A DNA stretch of 9,556 nucleotides from DASZZV01 sp035544835. GTDB taxonomy: Bacteria; Acidobacteriota; Thermoanaerobaculia; Gp7-AA8. Of the stretch, positions 1 to 6,431 are shown one piece after another; the first letter of the stretch is position 1; each line of letters starts with the position of its first letter. The stretch spans positions 1 through 9,556 of the forward strand of contig DASZZV010000289.1 of assembly GCA_035544835.1 (NCBI GenBank), given 5' to 3'. Both the position numbers and the translations under genes were made by a program. Under the pieces are notes generated by a model. That model did not search any database and was not told the DNA's origin. It worked only from the letters and a program-made list of their open reading frames with translations.

Positions 1-83
1 TGCCTGCGGGCTTGCCGCGCCGTCCTCGAGGTGCCCTCATTCAGGAGGGCGATTACGGCGTTTGCGTCCAGCAGGTACTTCAT
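1..83 (-). CDS. vapC: VapC-type PIN-domain toxin, N-terminal fragment (cut by left window edge)
   Basis: Only the first 27 codons lie in the window. They read MKYLLDANAVIALLNEGTSR and onwards, the typical opening of a VapC PIN-domain ribonuclease. D6 corresponds to the first metal-binding acidic residue of the PIN active site, and the hydrophobic strand and helix follow as expected. Family members are about 130 residues long, so most of the gene lies to the left of the window. The ATG (minus strand, 83-81) overlaps the vapB stop in an ATGA arrangement, a sign of translational coupling in toxin-antitoxin operons. In the family, the toxin cleaves RNA (often tRNA) and is held inactive by VapB. 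Whether the remaining catalytic acids are intact cannot be seen here. Confidence 0.85.
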   Translation of the reverse strand, partial: MKYLLDANAVIALLNEGTSRTARQARR

Positions 84-328
84 GACCGGAAGAGTTTCTC
101 GAGGTCTGGCCGCTCGGTTGCTTGCGGTTTTTCCTGCACTGCCTCCACAAAATCCTCATCCAATGTTCCTGCAATCGCGTCGAGCCAGCTCCATGTGTCC
201 GGGAGAGGCTCGAGGATGATCTCTTTTCCTCGTCTCTTGATGCGTACCTCGCGCGCCTCCATACGGAATTGTTTGGGCAGTCTCACGGCCTGTGACCGAC
301 CCGACCAGAATACTTTAGCAGTTTCCAT
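80..328 (-). CDS. vapB: VapB-type antitoxin (AbrB/MazE-fold)
   Basis: This 82-residue protein has the two-part layout of a VapB antitoxin. Residues 1-47 form an AbrB/SpoVT-like swapped-hairpin DNA-binding domain with the hallmark GRSQAVRLPKQFR (residues 10-22). An acidic, helical C-terminal tail (about 53-82, containing DEDFVEAVQ) would wrap the toxin. The family neutralises VapC and represses its own operon as a VapB-VapC complex. The start is supported by a good ribosome-binding site, GGAGGT on the minus strand (plus-strand acctcc, 333-338), five bases before the ATG. The gene ends inside the vapC start codon. The length is normal for the family and no damage is seen. Confidence 0.92.
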   Translation of the reverse strand: METAKVFWSGRSQAVRLPKQFRMEAREVRIKRRGKEIILEPLPDTWSWLDAIAGTLDEDFVEAVQEKPQATERPDLEKLFRS

Positions 329-332
329 GGCG

Positions 333-338
333 ACCTCC
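333..338 (-). promoter_or_regulatory. Ribosome-binding site of vapB
   Basis: The minus strand reads GGAGGT five bases upstream of the vapB ATG, a near-perfect Shine-Dalgarno sequence that fixes the start codon. Confidence 0.75.
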
Positions 339-340
339 GC

Positions 341-361
341 GAGATATACGAATGAGATATA
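341..361 (-). promoter_or_regulatory. Tandem octamer repeat in vapB promoter region, possible operator or -10 region
   Basis: The octamer GAGATATA occurs twice on the plus strand (341-348 and 354-361), 13 bp start to start; on the minus strand this is TATATCTC twice. It lies immediately upstream of the vapB ribosome-binding site, where the promoter and the self-repression operator of a vapBC operon are expected. The AT-rich octamers stand out from the GC-rich surroundings. The role is inferred from position only. VapB operators are more often inverted repeats, so these may instead be overlapping -10 elements. Confidence 0.35.
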
Positions 362-470
362 GCATGGGCCGCGCTGCGCTGCAACTCCCTGACAGAGGCG
401 TGGGGTTGTGGGCTGGGGTCATCCTTTCTCCCATGGAATCATCACCCTCCCCATCGTGCTTCTGATCACC

Positions 471-1133
471 ATGAGGCATCCGGCCGTTCTCCTTCTTTGC
501 CTCTGCGCTGGGGTCGTGGTCGCGGCACCGATTCCGCCGGAGGTCGATCAGAGTGCGCTGATCCTGTCGGGTGAGCACGTACGCTTCGACGCCGAGGAGC
601 GACCGCAGTTCTCCGACAGCCAGATCAGCAATGTCTCGGCAGCCACACGGGTGGGGCTCGTTCGATGGGCTGCGACTGCGCAGGGGCAGGAGCTCATTCG
701 ATATTTCAACGCCAGGGAGTACGAGGTCAGGGTCAGCGAGAACGAGAGCGAGCAGGGAGAAGGGCGGGCGCCGCAACCGGCCATCGCCACGCTGATGGCT
801 GCCTCCGATCGGTCTACCCACAAGGGTTATGCTCTGATTTTCAATCCGACCATCCGCTCACTCCCTGGTGTCAGGCACCTGACTCCCGAGCCCTCCACGC
901 CCGACGAGATCATGGCCACGGCCTGGGCGGCGGAGATGCTCCACGTTTACTTCTACTCACGGGGAATCAGTCTTCCCCATCATCAGCGTCCCGACTTTCA
1001 GCAGCGCTGGCAGGTCGTGGCCGCGGAGCTCGGATTTCCCTACCTTCGTCACGACGACGGAGACGAGGCGGCCCGGAAAAAACCAGTCCGCCGTTCTCGT
1101 ACTGGCTCCGGTCGCGAGGGGCGTCAACAGTAA
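471..1133 (+). CDS. Small exported protein of unknown function
   Basis: I do not recognise this 220-residue protein. Starting at ATG 471, it has a clear Sec signal peptide: a basic start (MRH), a hydrophobic core to residue 17, and a likely signal peptidase I site after VAA (residue 19), so the product is probably periplasmic or secreted. An in-frame GTG at 408 would add 21 mostly hydrophobic residues; I prefer 471 because it gives a normal signal peptide, although neither start has a strong ribosome-binding site. The mature region has no membrane segments. It has a glutamate-rich stretch (about 89-99), a hydrophobic segment at 117-126, and AAEMLHVYFYSRGI (153-166). That last segment resembles a zincin HExxH helix with the first histidine replaced by alanine (A154, E155, H158). 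The last 20 residues are strongly basic. It is transcribed away from vapBC and toward the CNB gene. Confidence 0.6.
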   Translation: MRHPAVLLLCLCAGVVVAAPIPPEVDQSALILSGEHVRFDAEERPQFSDSQISNVSAATRVGLVRWAATAQGQELIRYFNAREYEVRVSENESEQGEGRAPQPAIATLMAASDRSTHKGYALIFNPTIRSLPGVRHLTPEPSTPDEIMATAWAAEMLHVYFYSRGISLPHHQRPDFQQRWQVVAAELGFPYLRHDDGDEAARKKPVRRSRTGSGREGRQQ

Positions 1134-1142
1134 AAGTGGAGT

Positions 1143-1170
1143 CCGGGCGTTTTGCCCGGCCTGGAAGGCC
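1143..1170. terminator. Hairpin between convergent genes, possible bidirectional terminator
   Basis: A perfect 6-bp stem, CCGGGC (1143-1148) with GCCCGG (1154-1159), encloses the loop GTTTT. A second small inverted repeat, GGCCT/AGGCC (1158-1170), overlaps its right end. It lies in the 94-bp gap between the convergent stops at 1133 and 1228, where a shared terminator is expected. Neither side has a proper U-tract, so intrinsic termination is uncertain. Confidence 0.4.
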
Positions 1171-1227
1171 ATGTTTCGGTGCTCGAGGTGTCACCGACTG
1201 ACCGCCAACCGGGAACTGCGTGAGTCG

Positions 1228-1974
1228 TCACTCCATGTATCGGTGATACTCCTGATCCAGTTTTGCGATCTTCTTCTGAGCATCGGCGCGCGACGAGGAT
1301 TGCGGCGTATCGAATCGCTCGAGGATGCCCTCACCGTGTCCTTCCTCCCCTTTCAGGCCGATCTCGCCGATCGGTGGAGGGGCTACCGGCTTGAGCGTCG
1401 CCTGAACCATTTCCGAGGTGCGCTCGATCTCTTCCGGATCGGTGAACTCCACGAGGTCGGCGCGGATGTCCTGGGAGAAGTCGCGGAGATGGGAAAGGTA
1501 GCGGAACAGCAGCAGAAACTCGTCCCAGCTGTTGACGCCCTGGAGTTGCTTCTCGTAGCTTTCCGTCAACGTCTTGACGAGTGAGCGAATCGAGAGCGTG
1601 ACGAGAGGACGATGCTCATTGGCTGAGATCGAGAGCTCGAAGTTGCGGCAGGCCTGAACGATGAGCCCCAGAAGAATCTCCTGGGCGAAGTCGTAGCGCC
1701 CATCGTCGAGGGCCTGCTTGACGAGGAAGATCGAATATTCTGCGACGGTGGTTTCGTCATCTAGCGCGAAAACAGAGGCGGTCCGGTTGTGTTTCTCGCC
1801 GGCCAGCGTGAAAACGGCGCTCTCGCCGACGATCATCCCCGGAAGCATTACACCGACCAGGCCGCGATCGGTCATGACTCCCAGCCTGCCGCTTTCGAGG
1901 ACGCCGATCGAACGCGCCGCATCGCCCGCCTCCCACAGAGAAGCTCTTTTCGACAACACGACCTTGCGCTTCAT
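1228..1974 (-). CDS. Cyclic-nucleotide-binding-domain-like protein without a DNA-binding domain
   Basis: The N-terminal ~88 residues of this 248-residue protein look like a CRP-type cyclic-nucleotide-binding (CNB) beta-roll: VLESGRLGVM (25-34), a PGxIVGES segment (45-52), then NRTASV (63-68). G50-E51 and R64 match the phosphate-binding cassette glutamate and arginine, so ligand binding is possible. The helices normally in front of the roll are missing. In place of the CRP winged helix, residues 89-195 are predicted helical, followed by a proline- and glycine-rich linker (196-215) and a charged helical tail (226-248). It therefore looks like a cytosolic nucleotide or protein-interaction sensor rather than a transcription factor. 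The ATG is preceded by a strong AAAGGAG (minus strand, 1987-1981), which fixes the start. It is divergent from the receptor Ser/Thr kinase, suggesting a joint signalling role (inference). The ligand is unknown. Confidence 0.75.
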   Translation of the reverse strand: MKRKVVLSKRASLWEAGDAARSIGVLESGRLGVMTDRGLVGVMLPGMIVGESAVFTLAGEKHNRTASVFALDDETTVAEYSIFLVKQALDDGRYDFAQEILLGLIVQACRNFELSISANEHRPLVTLSIRSLVKTLTESYEKQLQGVNSWDEFLLLFRYLSHLRDFSQDIRADLVEFTDPEEIERTSEMVQATLKPVAPPPIGEIGLKGEEGHGEGILERFDTPQSSSRADAQKKIAKLDQEYHRYME

Positions 1975-1980
1975 CCCGAT

Positions 1981-1987
1981 CTCCTTT
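1981..1987 (-). promoter_or_regulatory. Ribosome-binding site of the CNB-domain gene
   Basis: The minus strand reads AAAGGAG, six bases upstream of the ATG at 1974. It is a strong Shine-Dalgarno match and supports that start. Confidence 0.7.
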
Positions 1988-2248
1988 GGGTTAGTTCATG
2001 ACAATCGTACTCTCCTGACGGCGCGCAATCACGCATCAGACTCGACACCACCGCCGGAACTTCGGGCGGTTGCTCTTTGCGGAAAGCCCTCGCTGCCTGA
2101 AATTACCGTTGATTGAAGGGCTCGAGGGAGAGAAAGTGATGGAGAGAGAGAGGTTGTGACCCTCTACACCGGCCGCGTAGACTTGACTCTCAATCGCCCG
2201 TCTGAATCGGTAAGCACTCGCCTCACGACGTGAGGTCTTAGATTTCTG
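1988..2248. promoter_or_regulatory. Divergent intergenic region between the CNB gene and the receptor Ser/Thr kinase
   Basis: This region must hold promoters for both divergent genes. Visible elements are an inverted repeat ACCGCC/GGCGGT (2050-2055 and 2065-2070, 9-nt loop), a GA-rich stretch at about 2123-2152, and a second inverted repeat just before the kinase start (entered separately). I found no convincing -35/-10 pair for sigma-70 on either strand, so promoter positions remain open. No small gene with a plausible start and ribosome-binding site was seen. Confidence 0.45.
2221..2235 (+). repeat. Short inverted repeat upstream of the kinase start
   Basis: CCTCAC (2221-2226) and GTGAGG (2230-2235) are perfect complements around a 3-nt spacer, ending 13 bases before the ATG at 2249. 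The right arm contains the only purine-rich, Shine-Dalgarno-like sequence (GTGAGG) near that start. The repeat could therefore be a protein-binding site or an RNA hairpin that hides the ribosome-binding site. The function is inferred from position. Confidence 0.4.
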
Positions 2249-5200
2249 ATGAAGATTCTGTCGCTGTCGCACCTCTTGCCGGCGGTGCTCATTGCCATCG
2301 CCATCGGCGTCCTTGCGCTCGGGCTTCTCGTCGTTGAACGTAGAAAGGTGCAGGGGGGCCGCACGTTCGCAACGCTGATGATGGCGATTGCGATCTGGTG
2401 CTTCGCGTACGCGCTCGAGCTCGTCGCTCCGACCATCGGAGGAAAGTTGCTCTGGGGTCGCGTGGCCTACCTCGGCGTGACCGTCGTCCCCGTGGCCTGG
2501 CTCGCCCTCGCCTTTCGCCTGGCCCGTCTCGATTCATGGTTTCGCCTGTCCACGTTTCTCGTCGTCTCGATCATCCCGGTTGCGACGCTGATCGTGGCGC
2601 TCGTGTCGCCACTCACCTTTCTCCTCTGGCCTGGAGCCAGGCTCCAGCAATCCGGCACGCTCACGCTGCTGCGGGTCGATCACGGCGTCGTGTTCTGGAT
2701 CTTTACCCTGTATGCAGATCTGCTCTTTGTCATCGGCACCGTCATTATGGTGAGGGGCTTTCGCCGGAAGTCGGGGGTGTTCCGAGGCCAGCGCCTCGCG
2801 CTGATGATCGGGTGTGCGCCACCATTTCTCGGCACCGTGCTGTATGTGGCTGACATTGGACCTTTGCGCGGTCTTCAGACCGCTCCGTTCCTGTTCGTGC
2901 TGAGTGGCGCTGCATTCGGATGGTCGCTGCTGCGACATGGGCTTCTTACGATCGTCCCCGTGGCCCGCGAGCACCTGGTTGAAAGAATGGAGGACCTCGT
3001 TCTCGTCGTCGATGACGGGGGACGGATTGTCGACATCAACCATTCCGCGCTGGCTGCTGTCGGCCTCAGCGAAGATGAGATCGTCGGACGCCGCGCGGCA
3101 GACGTCCTGTCGACTCAGCTGGCTGTGGTGGAACGCTTTCGCGATACCAGGCACGCGCGCACTGAAGTGGCGATCAACCTGTCGGGAGAACAGCGGTGGT
3201 TCGACCTGCGGATCTCTCCGATCGGCGAGGCTCCTTCCCGTCCGCAGTCGTCATCAGGAGTACCACGCAGACCGAAACGACGTACCCGCAGCGCCGACGC
3301 GAAGATCGTCCGGGGAGCCGGAGTTCTCGGAGAGGCTACCGAGGACTCTCCGCAGCATGCGCCGGCGGCCGCAGTGGGAAGGCTATTTGAGAGGCTGGGC
3401 CTCTTTCAGCCCGGAGGCCAGCTCGTCGTGCTGCGCGACATCACGGAGAGGAAACGAGCCGAGGAATTACTCGCCACCAGTGAGGAGCGCTACCGATCCG
3501 TTCTCGAAAACATCGAGGAGGGGTATTTCGAGCTCGATCTCAAAGGAACGATTCTGTCCTGCAACGATGTGCTGGCGAAGATCGTCGGCTATCCCGTGGA
3601 GCAGATGATCGGGCTCAACTACAGGGAGTACACGGACGTCGAAACGGCGAACGCGCTGAAGGATGTGTTCGGCGAAATTTACGTTTCAAAGCAGACCATC
3701 CGCGATCGCCAGCACCACATCGTTGCCGTCGACGGCACGATGTCAACGGTCGAGCTGTCGGCGATGCCGCATCTCGACGAGAACGGTGAGGTCATTGGCT
3801 TTCGCGGTCTGGTGCACGACGTCTCGCAGCGAATGCGTGCCGAGGAAGCTTTGCGCGACGCGCAGGAAAGAATCTCGCGGCTGCTGGAGGGGTCGTCGGG
3901 GTCCGCGGAGGATCTTCCGCAATGGGTAACGGCAACCGCTCGTGAAATCGCAATTGGTATCGGCGCTCAATCGATCGATGTGTGGGAGATCGCCGGGGCG
4001 AACGTGCAACCTCTTTCCGAGCTGATGGACGGCGCTCCCTCCCTTGATGACGTGCGCGCCCTGGCGGCCCTTGCTGCCAGGGGTCTGCTCGAGACCGAGA
4101 CCGGGACAATCGTGCCGGTAACGACGACCACGGGCGAGATCTGCGGCATCGTTCGCGCCGAAGGGCGCAGGGCGACGTGGGGTCAGACCGAGCGCCGGAT
4201 ACTTTTCGCATTCGCCAGGCAGCTCGGCGCGGCGCTCGAAATGCGCAGGCTTCGCGAGCAGCTCACCGATGCCGAGGCGCTGCGAGCGACGCGCCGGCGT
4301 GAGATGAAGGAGCGTGGCGTCGCCCTGCTGCAGCTCTGCCCTCGCTGTCGCCGCTGTTTCCCTGACAGTCTGACGGCATGTCCGGACGATGGAGTGAAAT
4401 TCGGCCAACCGCGCGCCCTTCCGTACCTTCTGGCCGATCGCTACCGTTTCGTCTCGCTTCTCGGAACGGGCGGGATGGGGATCGTCCTCGCTGCAGTCGA
4501 TGAAAAGCTCGGGCGTGAAGTCGCAATCAAGCTGCTCCGGCCCGATCACTTCAATAATTCCGAGGTCAAGCGCCGATTCGAACGCGAGGCCCGCACCGTG
4601 GCTCAGGTTCAACATCCGTCGGTGATTGCCCTCTTCGACGCCGGTGAGCTTGACGATGGAACGATGTACCTCGTGACCGAGCGTCTGATCGGGGCCGATC
4701 TCGCGTCGCTCATCAAACGGCATCAGGCCGGGACCAAACGGCAGGTCGCTTCCCTGGTGCGCCAGGCGAGCTCCGCGATCCGAAGCGCGCATCACGTCGG
4801 TGTCATCCATCGAGATATCAAGCCGGGCAACATTTTTCTGGTGAACGACCCGAGCCTGTTACGGGTAAAGATTCTCGACTTCGGTTTAGCCAAATCGCTG
4901 GCGGTCGACACAAAAGCAACGCAGACGGGCATGATCGTGGGGACGCCGATGTACATGGCTCCCGAACAGATCGAAGGACACGCCGCCGATGCGCGGGCCG
5001 ATGTTTACTCACTGGGCTGCGTCGCCTACGAGGCCCTCGTCGGCCGTCGCGTCGCCAGGGGCGAGAAGCTGTGGGAAATCATGGTTGCCGTTCTCCAGGA
5101 AACTCCGGAACCCCCGTCCCACTTCATGACGCTGGTCTCGAAAGAGATCGACGAGCTGTTCGCGGCGGCCCTTGCGAAGGATCCCGCCGCAAGACCCGCC

Positions 5201-5353
5201 GACATCGAGAAGTGGGGCCAGAGACTCGGTGAGCTACTCGAAGGGGAGCCGGAAACGAATGACCGGGGTTGGCCACAACCAGTCACCGGTATGGTGATGG
5301 GAGAGGCCGGGCCGGAGTTGAATCAGAGCGACATCCTGACCGCGGCGTGGTGA
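2249..5353 (+). CDS. Receptor Ser/Thr kinase: 7TM histidine-kinase-type sensor, PAS, PAS, GAF, Cys cluster, Hanks kinase
   Basis: This 1034-residue membrane kinase is assembled from parts that usually occur apart. Residues 1-230 hold seven hydrophobic segments (about 7-29, 39-60, 72-92, 102-127, 147-168, 183-203, 211-228) resembling the N-terminal 7TM module of sensor histidine kinases, including the ELVAPTIGGKLLWGRVAYLG stretch. A PAS domain follows (about 245-398), split by a proline- and arginine-rich insertion (about 326-388). A second PAS domain (411-530), a GAF-like domain (about 547-668), a coiled-coil linker, and a cysteine cluster (C697, C700, C703, C711) come next. The Hanks-type kinase domain (about 731-998) has a complete active site: G-loop GTGGMG (739-744), K761, E780, HRDIKPGN (854-861), DFG (877-879) and APE (904-906). 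It should be an active, membrane-anchored Ser/Thr kinase responding through PAS/GAF inputs. There is no histidine kinase core. The start has only a weak ribosome-binding site. Substrates are unknown; the divergent CNB protein is one candidate. Confidence 0.9.
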   Translation: MKILSLSHLLPAVLIAIAIGVLALGLLVVERRKVQGGRTFATLMMAIAIWCFAYALELVAPTIGGKLLWGRVAYLGVTVVPVAWLALAFRLARLDSWFRLSTFLVVSIIPVATLIVALVSPLTFLLWPGARLQQSGTLTLLRVDHGVVFWIFTLYADLLFVIGTVIMVRGFRRKSGVFRGQRLALMIGCAPPFLGTVLYVADIGPLRGLQTAPFLFVLSGAAFGWSLLRHGLLTIVPVAREHLVERMEDLVLVVDDGGRIVDINHSALAAVGLSEDEIVGRRAADVLSTQLAVVERFRDTRHARTEVAINLSGEQRWFDLRISPIGEAPSRPQSSSGVPRRPKRRTRSADAKIVRGAGVLGEATEDSPQHAPAAAVGRLFERLGLFQPGGQLVVLRDITERKRAEELLATSEERYRSVLENIEEGYFELDLKGTILSCNDVLAKIVGYPVEQMIGLNYREYTDVETANALKDVFGEIYVSKQTIRDRQHHIVAVDGTMSTVELSAMPHLDENGEVIGFRGLVHDVSQRMRAEEALRDAQERISRLLEGSSGSAEDLPQWVTATAREIAIGIGAQSIDVWEIAGANVQPLSELMDGAPSLDDVRALAALAARGLLETETGTIVPVTTTTGEICGIVRAEGRRATWGQTERRILFAFARQLGAALEMRRLREQLTDAEALRATRRREMKERGVALLQLCPRCRRCFPDSLTACPDDGVKFGQPRALPYLLADRYRFVSLLGTGGMGIVLAAVDEKLGREVAIKLLRPDHFNNSEVKRRFEREARTVAQVQHPSVIALFDAGELDDGTMYLVTERLIGADLASLIKRHQAGTKRQVASLVRQASSAIRSAHHVGVIHRDIKPGNIFLVNDPSLLRVKILDFGLAKSLAVDTKATQTGMIVGTPMYMAPEQIEGHAADARADVYSLGCVAYEALVGRRVARGEKLWEIMVAVLQETPEPPSHFMTLVSKEIDELFAAALAKDPAARPADIEKWGQRLGELLEGEPETNDRGWPQPVTGMVMGEAGPELNQSDILTAAW

Positions 5354-5359
5354 TCAGTG

Positions 5360-5387
5360 GCCGGGCATTCCGATTCCGATGTCCGGC
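5360..5387 (+). terminator. Hairpin just downstream of the kinase stop codon
   Basis: GCCGGGCAT (5360-5368) pairs with ATGTCCGGC (5379-5387), a 9-bp stem with one G-U wobble and a 10-nt loop, beginning seven bases after the TGA. Its position fits transcript end formation or 3' protection. No U-tract follows, so it is not a standard intrinsic terminator. The rest of the convergent gap to 5510 holds nothing else I can support. Confidence 0.4.
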
Positions 5388-5510
5388 GGACCGCCCGCAA
5401 ATCTGTGAATTGCAATCACGGGCTGTTGCCGCAACATCGTCATTTCACTCATAGGTTTTGTGATCTACTGCGACGAACCTGTCAGGAGGCGCGGATTCGG
5501 TTCAGCATTC

Positions 5511-6320
5511 TCATTCCCGTCGCCCACCGAACACGGCGCCGAGGATGGCCCCGAGGAGACCACCCGCGAGACCTTTGCCTTCCGATGACGTCGCTGGGAG
5601 GGACTCGCCAATTCGATGCGCCAGTTTACTCACCGTCATCGAGTGCAGCCAGATTCGTCCGGGGCCGGTCAGCGTCCCCAGGAAAATACCTTCGCCGCCG
5701 AACAGCATGTTCTTGATGCCCTTGATGCGAGCGATGTTGAAGGTCACCGAGGGCTCGAACATGGCGATGTGGCCGGGCTCGATCTTCATCGCCTCGCCGG
5801 CCCCAAGCCGGTACTCGACGGCATCGCCATCAAGCTCGGTGAAGACCATCCCCGGGCCAGTTACTTTCTGGAGGATGAAGCCTTCGCCACCGACGAGCCC
5901 GGCGCCGAGTTTCTGAGTGAAGGTGATGTCGAGCTGCACGCTTTTTTCCGCACAGACGAAGGCGTGCTTGTGCATGACCATCGACTCGCCGGCGTTCAGA
6001 TCGAACGCGATGATCTTTCCCGGGAAGTCGCTGGCGAAGGCAACCTGCCCCGCCCCACCCGGCGCGGTGAAATCGATGATGAAGAGGGTCGCTCCTGAGA
6101 AGGCTCTCTTGACCATCCCGCCTAACCCACCGCCGGCGTGGGTGTCCATCTGTACGGTTGCCGTCATCCACGACATGCCGCCGGCGTCTGAAAAGACAGT
6201 CTGGCCGGGAGCAAGGTCGACGATCACGGTCTGTTGAACGGTTCCGTGGATGTGATACTGCAGGCCGGAGCGTGAGCGTCCCGAGGCATCAGGTGTAGTA
6301 GCGAGATCCGGAATTGGCAT
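5511..6320 (-). CDS. AIM24 / TIGR00266 family protein
   Basis: This 269-residue protein matches the AIM24 (DUF124, TIGR00266) family along its length. Visible family features are a double-stranded beta-helix-like core with AGGMSWM (46-52), GGMVKRAFSGATLFI (67-81), FTAPGGAGQVAFA (84-96), GGEGFILQKVTGPG (144-157) and FGGEGIFLGTLTGPGRIWL (207-225). The C-terminal tail is glycine-rich and hydrophobic (249-266, AGGLLGAILGAVFGG) and may be an amphipathic or membrane-associating helix. Yeast AIM24 is a mitochondrial inner-membrane protein affecting membrane organisation; the bacterial role is undefined, so no reaction is assigned. A GAGGAG-like ribosome-binding site lies nine bases before the ATG. 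It starts 111 bp after the response regulator stop on the same strand, so it could share that transcript or have its own promoter in the gap. Confidence 0.9.
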   Translation of the reverse strand: MPIPDLATTPDASGRSRSGLQYHIHGTVQQTVIVDLAPGQTVFSDAGGMSWMTATVQMDTHAGGGLGGMVKRAFSGATLFIIDFTAPGGAGQVAFASDFPGKIIAFDLNAGESMVMHKHAFVCAEKSVQLDITFTQKLGAGLVGGEGFILQKVTGPGMVFTELDGDAVEYRLGAGEAMKIEPGHIAMFEPSVTFNIARIKGIKNMLFGGEGIFLGTLTGPGRIWLHSMTVSKLAHRIGESLPATSSEGKGLAGGLLGAILGAVFGGRRE

Positions 6321-6330
6321 GCGATTGGTC

Positions 6331-6336
6331 TCCTCT
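6331..6336 (-). promoter_or_regulatory. Ribosome-binding site of the AIM24-family gene
   Basis: The minus strand reads AGAGGA (then GACC) upstream of the ATG at 6320. This purine-rich Shine-Dalgarno match supports the chosen start. Confidence 0.6.
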
Positions 6337-6356
6337 ATTCTCCAGAAACGAATTCC

Positions 6357-6370
6357 GCGGTGAGGACCGC
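6357..6370 (-). repeat. Short inverted repeat between response regulator and AIM24 genes
   Basis: GCGGT (6357-6361) and ACCGC (6366-6370) form a perfect 5-bp stem around a 4-nt loop in the 111-bp intergenic gap. On the minus strand it is followed by GGAATTCGTTTCT, with only a short T-rich stretch. It could be a weak terminator or processing site; the evidence is slight. Confidence 0.25.
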
Positions 6371-6431
6371 AGCGCTGACGAGCATACCAATTTGCCGGAT
6401 GCTGCCGCCCGTCATCGCCGAGTGAGCTCGA

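Noticed and set aside
315..821. 168-residue minus-strand frame opposite the exported protein gene
   Set aside because: It overlaps the vapB promoter and the opposite gene with a clear signal peptide; its composition is Arg/Pro-rich as expected of an antisense shadow.
2123..2152. GA-rich tract in the divergent intergenic region
   Set aside because: It is simple low complexity with no repeat structure of consistent period; nothing ties it to a function.
2183..2188. TTGACT as a -35 element for the kinase promoter
   Set aside because: No acceptable -10 hexamer lies 16-19 bp downstream, so a promoter cannot be supported.
3743..4810. 355-residue open frame on the minus strand inside the Ser/Thr kinase gene
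   Set aside because: It is antisense to a region with intact GAF and kinase motifs, has no recognisable domain, and is a common side effect of high GC content.
5404..5420. CRP-like box TGTGA-N7-TCAC
   Set aside because: The spacing is 7 rather than the 6 of the classic CRP site, and it lies between convergent gene ends where an activator site is not expected.
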